Assembly: GCF_905220565.1 (NCBI RefSeq)
Contig: NC_059399.1
Span: 10,406,501-10,470,500 of the forward strand
Direction: 5' to 3'
Source: Melitaea cinxia
Lineage: Eukaryota; Arthropoda; Insecta; Lepidoptera; Nymphalidae
DNA: 64,000 nucleotides
In this document: positions 55,467 to 64,000 of the stretch, piece after piece
Layout of the letters: every line of letters begins with the position of its first letter
Numbering within the stretch: position 1 is the first letter of the stretch
Program-made: the position numbers and the translations under genes
The notes under the pieces: model-generated
What the model was told of the DNA's origin: nothing
The model's database searches: none
What the model saw: the letters and a program-made list of their open reading frames with translations, nothing else

Positions 55467-55963
55467 ATAAAATAATTTTTAAATAAAAAACCGACTTCAA
55501 ACAGGAAACTAAAAAGTGAAAAATAAATTTACTTAGTACAAAGTAATTCGTATTTTGATTTAGTTAATCAGAAATGATTAAATAAATATTTTATAATTTT
55601 GAAGTCGGTGCCAAGTAAATACTACAACAACCTGGTTACAATAACAAATACAAACAACACACACACAACAAACAAGTACAAAAAATATTATTAGATATGT
55701 CAAAACAATAACAGAATAATAACAGTATTCAACCTAATAGTCAATGAAACAAATTACGAAAGAAAACTGAGTACAACTTACGAGTAGATACTAGAGTAGT
55801 TATTGTTTTACTTGGCACCGACTTCAAAATTATAAAATATTTATTTAATCATTTCTGATTAACTAAATCAAAATACGAATTACTTTGTACTAAGTAAATT
55901 TATTTTTCACTTTTTAATTTCCTGTTTGAAGTCGGTTTTTTTTTTTGTTAAAAATTATTTTAT
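55467..55963. mobile_element. Foldback element with about 150-bp inverted arms
   Basis: Left arm 55467-55619 and right arm 55807-55963 are near-perfect inverse copies, from ATAAAATAATTTTTAA and ACCGACTTCAAACAGG through TAATTCGTATTTTGATTTAG to GAAGTCGGTGCCAAGTAAA. The central 187 bases are unique. Each arm itself starts with ACCGACTTCAAA and ends with TTTGAAGTCGGT, so the arms are inverted-repeat-bounded units. No coding capacity. Confidence 0.85.
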
Positions 55964-56342
55964 AGTTTCAAAATATGTAGATAGCCGATACGATTTCTAG
56001 CGGTAACTATGATATGTAGGTTTAATAAAATAGTTGTGGATTATATTATACACAAAAGCCTTTTATATTATACAATATGAAATACTATATTATTTGTTTA
56101 AATATTCAAAAAAGTTTCTTTCAATGTTTTGAAGCTTTAAAATATTTGCAAAAACGAACGAAAATATAAATGATCAAATCGCATAAAATCGATTCCGCTC
56201 AGAGATATCAAAAAGTGTGATATTAAAATGTTCGCTCAAATGGCGTTGAGTAGACGACAGATTGCACCCCACGTACCGTTTTATTCCCGTACTAATTCAT
56301 CACACGATTCACATCTAAACTTTATATATTTAGTTAACGACT
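55964..56342. other. AT-rich DNA, nothing recognised
   Basis: No element or coding frame. Confidence 0.4.
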
Positions 56343-56690
56343 TATGACGACGCGTTGGCGCAACGGTCACAGCATTAGTTTCCGGCTGTTGTGCTGGCGG
56401 TTGTGGGTTCGATCCGCGAACATGACAAATATTTATATTGGACAGATGTTTGCTGTGGTCTGTGTGTTTGTGCAGTCCTTGTAGGTCTCCCCACCATGCC
56501 TTGGAGAGCACGTTAAACCGTCGGTCCCGGTTGTTATCATGTACAACTGATAGCGATCTTTACTCATAGTAGGGAATATATCCGCCAATCCTCATTGGAG
56601 CAGCGTGGTGGATTAACCTCTGATCTTTCTCCTACATTGGAAAAGAGGCCTATGCCCAGCAGTGGGATATTACAGGCTGAAGTAGTATGT
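56343..56690 (+). mobile_element. Metulj-like SINE, full-length
   Basis: Best copy in the window: A-box region GACGCGTTGGCGCAACGG at 56349-56366, B-box TGTGGGTTCGATCCGCG (56401-56417), then GGTCTCCCCACCATGCC, AGAGCACGTTAAACCG, GATAGCGATC, TACTCATAGTAGGGAATAT, CAGCGTGGTGGATTAA and the end GCCCAGCAGTGGGATATTAC. A pol III-transcribed retroposon mobilised by a LINE. No poly(A); the end is AGGCTGAAG. Confidence 0.8.
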
Positions 56691-57189
56691 ATAACTAGCT
56701 CAAATGATTGGCTATAATTCAAAATCGAGGACTATTTAAAACATTGTTGTAATTAATTCTCTCAAAAATGAAATAGCTTTCGTTGATTATTATAATTTAA
56801 TTCGTTGCGCGCTCTTGAAGTTCTCTTTGAAGATAAAACTAAAATGAAATGTCACAAAAGCTTAACTCACTTCAGATTACGGTAGGTTTATTTTATAAAC
56901 GTCTAAGGACTATTTATAAAAAAATGTTTAGTTTGAAATACTAGCTGAAATATGTGTCTCAAATAAGAAAATACTAAAGGATTTAGTTTTATTTGGAAAT
57001 TTTAACGTCGATCGTTTTCACATCAAGGTGTACAAAAATTCACAATGTAAATGAGGATTATATTAAAAGAATCGATTTAAGGGTTATAACAAACGATTTC
57101 TCGTAAACAAGCAATCAGATCACATAATGTTATGTACTATAAACTCCATACAAAACAGACGCTTTTATAAACATATTTCTCACTGCACT
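56691..57189. other. AT-rich DNA, nothing recognised
   Basis: No element or coding frame. Confidence 0.4.
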
Positions 57190-57400
57190 CGTTACTATAC
57201 AGTGATCTAACTACCGCTGAGTCGCACTAGCCTGATAAAGGAAAGTCTGTGTATCACAAGGTAAAAAATTCAGAGTTCATACAATACCACGATTGTTCTG
57301 CATATGTACTTAGCAGCTTCCTCGAACATCTTTCACCAGGATGTGCGTTGAAGTCACTCACCATGACAACCGACTCCACGTTTTCAGGCTAACACTAGTT
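57190..57400 (-). pseudogene. LINE AP-endonuclease fragment
   Basis: Minus-strand frame reads VESVVMVSDFNAHPGERCSR, the conserved D-F-N-x-H-P motif of LINE AP-like endonucleases, then LLSTYAEQSWYCMN, followed by internal stops and a diverged continuation. No polymerase nearby in the same orientation, so it is an isolated relic. Confidence 0.7.
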
Positions 57401-58124
57401 ATTATCTCTGGCTATTCAAGCAACCAATTTGGCTAACCTATACCAAGTAGTGAAACTAATGAGAGGAATATACTAAAAGAAACCGATTAATCGAGCGATA
57501 TCAGTTTAATATGAATAATTTGTAATCGTTTTCCTAAAATATATTTAATTTCTTTTTCTTTCTTAGATTATTAAGCAAGTAAATAATGGCAATAAGAATT
57601 ATTTCACACAGAACTGTTTTAATACAAATGCATTAATCTAAAATGTAGGTTTTACAACATGAAAATGTCGCTTATCATATACGCTTACATGTTTCCATAC
57701 ATTAGTTCGTAAATAGACAGCAATTAGATTCTTTAGATAAGTAAACAGTTTTGGTTTACATGCTCGATGGTGTTATGATTATCTCCACGTTACTTTTGTA
57801 CGTGTTCTACGCGTATTTCTTTGTCAATATAACGATAAGCCTATGCCTTAAACATCATAACTTTTACAAATAATAGCGAACTTAGTTTTATAAACATATG
57901 TTTTGCGGTAGAATGCTGTATCTTAAATTTCATAACGGTTCCTTGATCTGTTCTCTAAGTTGAAATTTCTTGGCGCTCAAGGCAGAACAATATCTAAAAA
58001 ATAGTTTTTGCCAAACAATAATCAAAGTATAATATATCTTACTAATGAAGTGCATCCTCGTAAAAATTACTGTTTATAGTAAAGCTTACAAGAGTACGTA
58101 TGAACAACGTAGTGTGTACTTTTC
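57401..58124. other. AT-rich DNA, nothing recognised
   Basis: No element or coding frame. Confidence 0.4.
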
Positions 58125-58530
58125 ATCATCATCATTTCAGCCTATGGCAGTCCACTGCTAGACATAGGCATCCACAAGTTCGCGCCAAAAATGGCGTGAG
58201 CTCATGTGTCTTGCCCATAGTCTTCACGCCGGGCAGGCGGGTTGGCGATCGCAGGTCTGGCTTTGTCGCTCTGAAGACGCTGCTGCCCGTCATCGGCCTA
58301 TCTATTTCAAATCCAGCAGTTGGATGGTTATCCCGCCATCGGTCGGCTTTATAAGTTCCAAGGTGGTAGTGGAACTGTGTTATCCCTTAGACGCCTCTTA
58401 CGACACCCACGGGAAGAGAGGGGGCTATATTCTTTAATGCCGTAGCCACACAACTAGTGAAATTTAGCCGACACAGCGTCTATCTGACACTGTCTAAATC
58501 TTCTGCAATAGACGGAATAAGGCCAATGAT
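58125..58530 (+). repeat. Lepidopteran interspersed repeat, best copy (TGGACATAGGCC family)
   Basis: Starts in a CATCATCATCATT tract, then CAGTCCACTGCTAGACATAGG, AAAAATGGCGTGAGC, CACGCCGGGCAGGCGGGTTG, ATCCCGCCATCGGTCGGC, CGCCTCTTACGACACCCACGG and the terminus CTGACACTGTCTAAATC. Shorter relatives at 39515, 43190 and 10320. Probably the 3' region of a non-LTR element; no protein of its own. Confidence 0.7.
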
Positions 58531-60423
58531 GATGAGTGAAATTTAATTTGAGTTGGTTAATTAATAAAAAAAATATTTAAAGAAAAGGTGGTGTAGTATG
58601 GTGGTTCTTAAATTTCCTAATTATCCGCGCATTTTTCTTAATCCTTCCTTTTATTAGATCCTTCTCCTGATAGTAAAAAAAACACAACAAAAAAAGAACT
58701 AGCGAAATCGGTCCAGCCGTTCACGCGTGATGGCGCGACTAAGACTCATTTCGGATAAAAAGTAAATTTTCATGAAAATTTTGTTAATCAACATACATAA
58801 CTGTTCAATTATTATAAAAGGATTGATAAAAAAATCGCAATGAGTTTCTGAGTTAAACGTTTGTTGTATTTAGTGTATGAAGTTAAATAATTTTATAAGT
58901 AAAAAATTTATCAAATAATTTCATCAATGTAATTGAATATTTGAAGCCTTAGATAGCAAAAAGTGGAAAATTAAATTGTAGATCAATCTTAGTATTTTTA
59001 GAAAATTGTATAAAATCACACAATACTTTTTCTCACTCAGTACCAATGCCAAACAAGGGGGAGGGGCTTGTTTAGCATTTGTAATTTACGAAAAAAAAAC
59101 TCGAATTTTATTAAAATTTACATACATTACAAAAACTGAAGTATTTATAAAATCCCTAAGAAAATCCCATTATAGTCGGAGTAAATTATTATATTTCTTG
59201 CAAAGATACAGTAGATAAAGGAATGTTATATCCCCGAAACTGTTTATTAGAACATTCATCATGTGTTGATTTGAAGCATTTTTTCATCCGCAACATTACA
59301 TACAATAGTTACAACTAAGAGAAGCAAATTACTCTAGACAGAAACAATTTCATTGAGTTATGAAATACCGTTAAACTGTGAGGAAGTTGTATTGTAATAT
59401 TCACTGCGGATACTAAATCAAGCCTTCGCTTTACCAATCTCTTGATAACGCAATCAAATCAATCGATTTGACTACAATACTGCTATTGAAATTATAATGT
59501 CATAAGGCCTTTCTTGTTACAGTAACGTTAATTGCCTTATTGCCTATACTTATATCACGAACTTTTCATCATAAGCGTCGCCGTTTTCTTTATATATTTT
59601 TTTCTGCATTTTTATGTTACCAAACTGAAAATTTTCGGAAAAATAAGCACGAAGATTTTTACACAGTTAATAATTTAACAATATGATAAATGTTAAACAT
59701 TACCTGGCCTCCTTATCGTTAAACTTCTCTCTTAGAAACTAAGCTTTTAAATTTTAGGGTACATATTATGAAACACACTGTTCAATTTAATCGTTAAACT
59801 ACGTAAGATATGAAATATTATCAAACATTAATTTCCACAAACATACGCAATAGAAGAGAAGGTATTCTCAAGAGAAATTTAACTCGGTCTAGCCATAATT
59901 GCAACTACTGCGACTTTAATCAAAAGAAACTCAGTGTTGGTAGTTAATTTTCTTCGAATAGGTTATTAATTTAGTGCTCTCGATCTTCCACAATTTTCAA
60001 TTTCAAATAATCCGTATTTAATTACTAAAGTAATGAAGATAAAGCGGAAGGGAAATGGTAAATGTTAAGTTTTTTTTTTTTTATTATTTAATATTACAAT
60101 TAAATTTTTATAAACTCCAAATATAGTAAACGAATCGATAACTCTCTAACCTTTAAATAATAAAATGTAAGAAAAACCTAACGAGAATCAGGGCTTGTTT
60201 CACCAGCATAAAGCTATCTGATATATAATGGTAATCCTCAGAATGTTAAGGATAATTCATTTTTCATTTAAATAACACTATAAATAATTACATTACAAAT
60301 GAGGGTTGATAGAAATGCGGCTAGGCAATTAAGAAATAACAACCAAATTTTTTAACTAACATCAGCTAACAAACCGCAGACGTTCACAAAACGGAAATAT
60401 TGCTCTTAATGCTTACTACCACT
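58531..60423. other. AT-rich DNA, little recognised
   Basis: 58690-58760 has a short GCGAAATCGGTCCAGCCGTTC word typical of lepidopteran transposon debris. Otherwise no element or coding frame. Confidence 0.4.
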
Positions 60424-60660
60424 AGGGCTTGGAATACCGTTAAAAATTCGGTAACGTTAATTTGCCAAGGTCGGCATAACGTTATTTTTGGAGTAACGAT
60501 ACTTTAGATACCGGTATTTTTCACCAATTTTACCGTTATATTTTTTACCGGTAAAAACTCAGTTAACGTTATTTTTAACGTTACTTATCTATACCGTTAC
60601 TGTTAATTGCTACTGTTAACGTTATAGGTAACGAAATTATTACGCTCGTACAATGTAAGA
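60424..60660. repeat. Cluster of TAACGTTA / TACCGTTA palindromes (possible hAT-type end)
   Basis: Starts CACTAGGGCTTGGAATACCG and contains at least ten AACGTTA or ACCGTTA words in both orientations within 200 bases. Dense subterminal short motifs next to a (T/C)AGGGCTTGGAATACCG-like end are typical of some hAT elements; the partner end was not found. Confidence 0.5.
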
Positions 60661-60814
60661 AAGAGACAGATTAGATTTGTAATTTTCTTTATTGGTTTTT
60701 GAATTATTACAGAATACGCCGTTTGTTTAGTGTACACATATGTGATCTATTTTTAAAACAATAATGGAATATGAAATAAGCCGTTCGTTGTGTATTATTA
60801 TTTTTAATAGACTT

Positions 60815-61085
60815 GAAAAAAAAAGAAGAAATTCTCAATTCGATTGAATTCTTTGTAATGTGTGTTACGTCTTAATTTATTTTTATTGGGTTGACCGATT
60901 TCGATAATTCTTTTTTTATTCAAAAGGTGGTGCTTATCATTATAGTCCCATTTGAATTTGATCAAGTACTTTTCGAGTTATATCTAATAATGCGTATTTT
61001 ACTATGTTTTCGTCTATAAACGTTATTTTACTCGTCGATGTAATTGAAGTTGGTTTTTTCTTTCGTTTGCGAGTAAACACAATTT
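60815..61085 (+). repeat. CCGACTTC element, diverged internally deleted copy
   Basis: AGACTTGAAAAAAAAAGAAG, CTCAATTCGATTGAATTC, GTTGACCGATTTCGATAATTC, TTGATCAAGTACTTTTCGAG and the end GTTTGCGAGTAAACACAATTTT follow the family order, with one monomer only. Confidence 0.65.
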
Positions 61086-61704
61086 TATTTATTTTATTAT
61101 CTTTGAATCAGTTGTTTTTATTACCAACTGAATTCTAGTACTACAATAATTTATTGATGAAAAAACGATACAAGTAGTTTTTCTCATTAGGTGTTCTATC
61201 CTATATTCGGTCCCGTCAAATACGTTTGCAATTATATGGGGAAGGGGATTATCGCAATCACGGAAATAGAATAGCACCCGCTGAGAGCGTCCTTTAAACT
61301 AATATGTATTTATTTAAATAAATAGAGACACCTATACTTTCGAAATAAAAATATTCTAGGAGGATGGGTGGGCTGTGGTTGTTACAGAGTAATGTCTGTT
61401 AGGGGATCATTGAACGTGTGACTTAGCGTGACAAAGGGGGAGGGAGAGGTCCCAAATGATACAAATTTGCGTGTTATATTTTATTTTAAAATTAATAAAA
61501 TTAATTAACTAACAAGAAGGTACCGCGTACTTGATGTCACTGATTTTGTTGTATATTTCGCTATCGACGCTAGCGTCCTTTTTCAGCTTTGCACGTGTAA
61601 CTAGCTACCTAGTATAATAATAATATTTATCTCAGCAACAACGGGGGACGCGAAGCGAAGGTCGAGCGGGTGGTGTCGCGTCGTCGGTATCTGAACCCGT
61701 CATC
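61086..61704. other. Mixed DNA, unidentified
   Basis: Contains a G-rich patch (61430-61452, AAAGGGGGAGGGAGAGG) and a GC-rich patch (61640-61690, GGGGGACGCGAAGCGAAGG). Both look like transposon debris but I cannot name them. Confidence 0.4.
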
Positions 61705-61975
61705 TATTCAGATAAATAAAATTGGTGTCTGTTTGTAATATTAAAATAACCTCTTTTTACTGAATGGGCGTATACAGGGTACAATTACTAAAATAATATT
61801 TTTTGCAATTTTTGCCTGTCTGTCTATTTGTTCCGGCTAATCTCTGAAACGGCTGGGCAGATATAAGGAGTAACTTAGGCTACTTATATTTTAGAAATTT
61901 ATTTATTTTGTGTTTCTGCGAACTGAACAATAATTTTTTATAAGTTCCACGCGGACGAAGTCGCGGGTACTGCTA
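61705..61975 (+). mobile_element. Helitron-like element, short copy
   Basis: ATAAATAAAATTGGTGTCTG start, CTCTGAAACGGCTGGGCAG, GGAGTAACTTAGGCTACTTA, CGAACTGAACAATAA and 3' hairpin ACGCGGACGAAGTCGCGGG. Its last bases (CTGCTAATT) diverge from the CTAG-T end. Intact across the site where 21480-22243 carries a nested element. Confidence 0.65.
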
Positions 61976-62057
61976 ATTGAATAATATTTTCGCTTGCTTT
62001 TTTTAGTCTATTTAAATTAATTGAGCGCTAACTTTTTAGCTACTTACCTATTTGTTC

Positions 62058-62117
62058 AAACGTATATACACACAAACGTATATACACACAAACGTATATA
62101 CACACAAACGTATATAA
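62058..62117 (+). repeat. 17-bp minisatellite, four copies
   Basis: AAACGTATATACACACA is repeated with no visible mismatch, ending in CAAACGTATATAATAAA. Confidence 0.9.
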
Positions 62118-62470
62118 TAAATATGTATAATGTATAACAATAAAGTATCAAATTTTACATAATATGTTTAAATTATTGACGTATTTTAGTCAATTATCTA
62201 ATTAATTAACGTATTTAGTAAATATCATAAATATTTAATCAATTAACAAAATTAATTAAGGTTTTTGTAATTAATACTGTATCCGTATAGCTTTAGAATT
62301 AGTGCAATATAAATTTAGAAGTTAATTACACATGCATTATTTAGAAGTTAAGTATGAATAGCTTTCTTAAAAGTCAACACGGACTGTTTTTGTAGACCAA
62401 TGAAAGAAGAATAATTCTACCATACATTATTTGTTACATCTCAAAGTGTTTAAGCAGTGTTTTCGATAAA
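62118..62470. other. AT-rich DNA, nothing recognised
   Basis: Very AT-rich with repeated AATTAATT-type words; no feature supported. Confidence 0.4.
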
Positions 62471-62835
62471 ACTTTTTTTTTTATACAACTAGGTCGGCAA
62501 ACAAGCACTAGCTACATATTTACCACATATGTACTAATCTTCGAATAAGCGCACGGCTCACCCGATGGTGACCCTGTTGGATATATTTATTTGGAAAAAG
62601 TATTAAAATATCTTAAGAAATCATCATACCACCTTTTAAGACAATAAGTCTTTATAACTCTGTAAAACTGAAAAGATCAAATATTCTCTAAAATTTCAGA
62701 CTTTCGGACTTATAATTTTTAAGCTCTTATTAAGACATGAAGATTTTTTTTCAACAAATATTGAGACCAGGTAATCGATTTCCGTAGATTACAGCCCTGC
62801 AACACTAGCAGCATCACAAGCGTTTTGTCTACCAT
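62471..62835 (-). repeat. Poly(A)-tailed interspersed repeat, broken old copy
   Basis: T-run, CAACTAGGTCGGCAAACAAGC, then about 40 foreign bases, GCGCACGGCTCACCCGATGG, another 190 foreign bases, then TTTCCGTAGATTACAG and CCTGCAACACTAGCAGCATC. Two later insertions or expansions have split the copy, whose right end is missing. Confidence 0.65.
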
Positions 62836-63092
62836 ATGTTGTCTATTGCTTAATTTATGCATTTAAAAGTTCGCAAAATAGAACAAATCCAGTCAAGGTC
62901 AGATAGTATAAAACTTGCGTAAACATTAAAAATCAATATGTGAATTAGATAGTAGGTATAATTAAAAATTGTTATGCAAACTAAACGTTATAAACTTTTT
63001 CTTAAATAATAGATCTAATAATTCCAATAATTGCTTTTAAAAGTTCAATGTTTATTTTTTGTATAAACTTATAAAGTCTGATCGTCTCTTTT

Positions 63093-63131
63093 TAACCGAC
63101 TTCCAAAAAAGGAGGAGGTTCTCAATTCGAC

Positions 63132-63168
<37 letters not shown>

Positions 63169-63732
63169 ATGTTACATCAGAACTTTTGCCCGTGTGGACC
63201 GATTTCGACAAATTTTATTTTAATCGAAAGGTGGTGTGTGCCAATTGGTCCCATTTAAATTTATTTGAGATCTAACAACTACTTTTCGAGTTATATCTAA
63301 TAATGTGTTTTTACTTGACGCTTTTTTCGTCGACCTACGTTGTATTATACCGCATAACTTTCTACTGGATATACCGATTTTGATAATTCTTTTTTTGTTG
63401 GAAAGGGGATATCCCTAGTTTGGTACCGTGGAAAAACTAGGAAAAAAGGAAACTAGGATCTGATGATGGGATCCCAGAGGAATCGAGGGAAACTCTCGAA
63501 AATCCGTAATAACTTTTTACTGGGTGTACCGATTTTGATAATTTTTAATTTAATCGAAAGCTGATGTTTATCACGTGGTCACATATAAATTTTATCGAGA
63601 TCTGATAACTACTTTTTGAGTAATCTTTAATAACGCGTAGTTGCTTGACTATTTTTTCGTCGATCTACGTTGTATTACTTGTCGATGTAATTGAAGTCGG
63701 TTTTTTTTTTCGTTTGCGAGCAAACACAATTA
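63093..63732 (+). mobile_element. CCGACTTC interspersed element, reference full-length copy
   Basis: 640 bp from TTTTTAACCGACTTCCAAAA to CGTTTGCGAGCAAACACAATTATT. Near each end lies CCGACTTC or its inverse GAAGTCGG. Three related monomers open with ACCGATTT(T/C)GA(T/C)AA(T/A)T at 63198, 63373 and 63528; monomers one and three also share ATCGAAAG, AGATCT, TACTTTTTGAG-type and CGTTGTATTA words. No frame of any size, no target duplication evident. A poly-T run (63136-63163) sits near the left end. Superfamily unknown. Confidence 0.8.
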
Positions 63733-64000
63733 TTGAATATCATATATATTAATACCTACGCTAAGGTTTAAGATGTTTGCCTCCCTTTTTAGAAAAAAAT
63801 CTCACAATTACTCAGCATAAATTATATATCATTTTATTACAGATAATTGCTTGCTCTACTGACATCAGCAACTAAAAAGTCGTTATTGCTTTTGTTTTTG
63901 TAAATTAATTAATTATTAAAATTATGTAGGTATATGATGGCTTTAATTCTGAAACAGCGTCAACATGATTGAGGGTCCGTAATTTTTTTATTGTTTAATT
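63733..64000. other. AT-rich DNA to window end
   Basis: Nothing recognised. Confidence 0.4.

Noticed and set aside
58100..58437. Two plus-strand frames of 84 and 77 codons
   Set aside because: They fall within the dispersed repeat at 58125-58530; sequence is non-coding in the other copies.

Overview
The window is AT-rich animal DNA that looks lepidopteran, probably a butterfly. It is packed with tRNA-headed SINEs resembling the Metulj family, short Helitron-like elements ending in CTAG, Ginger- and TTAA-flanked DNA elements, and fragments of several non-LTR retrotransposon clades. Long introns with GT-AG boundaries and microsatellites also point to a eukaryotic genome. I found no bacterial operon, CRISPR array or free-standing tRNA gene. 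The species call is inference from repeat composition.

The one host gene I can assemble lies on the + strand and covers most of the window. It has six coding exons at 9171-9273, 41165-41373, 41771-41906, 48602-48735, 49126-49543 and 49710-49771. Every junction has GT/AG sites and compatible phase (1,0,1,0,1). The predicted protein is 353 residues: a signal peptide, two immunoglobulin-type domains with the beaten-path (Beat) family signature, an acidic proline-rich insert, and a short hydrophobic tail that may be a GPI-attachment signal. Beat proteins are neuronal cell-surface or secreted proteins that bind Side proteins in axon guidance. The first intron is 31.9 kb and consists largely of mobile DNA.

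Region by region. 1-9170: upstream sequence with SINEs, a dimeric repeat carrying a tRNA cloverleaf, a recent 5'-truncated LINE with a complete 12-bp target duplication and open reverse transcriptase, and a candidate TATA promoter. 9274-41164 (intron 1): a Helitron-like element with about seven copies of a 282-bp unit (11.9-13.9 kb), decayed LINEs (15.4-16.75 kb, 23.9-24.4 kb, 26.6-30.2 kb), a perfect 21-bp hairpin at 20.5 kb, and an endogenous viral element at 34.1-35.4 kb derived from a positive-strand RNA virus of the virga/negev/kita-like group. 41374-49709: the remaining coding exons; the intron between exons 3 and 4 holds an RTE-type LINE relic, a TTAA-flanked element and an 889-bp Ginger-type transposon whose ends are arrays of palindromes. 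49772-64000: downstream sequence with SINEs, a 130-bp tandem array, a large foldback element, a LINE endonuclease fragment, and the best full-length copy of an interspersed element that recurs across the window.

The most unusual items are the viral helicase relic inside a neuronal gene's intron, the Ginger element with palindromic terminal arrays, the tRNA-cloverleaf repeat enclosed in its own long inverted repeat, and the nested foldback at 55.5 kb. All family names come from reading motifs by eye; no database search was possible.
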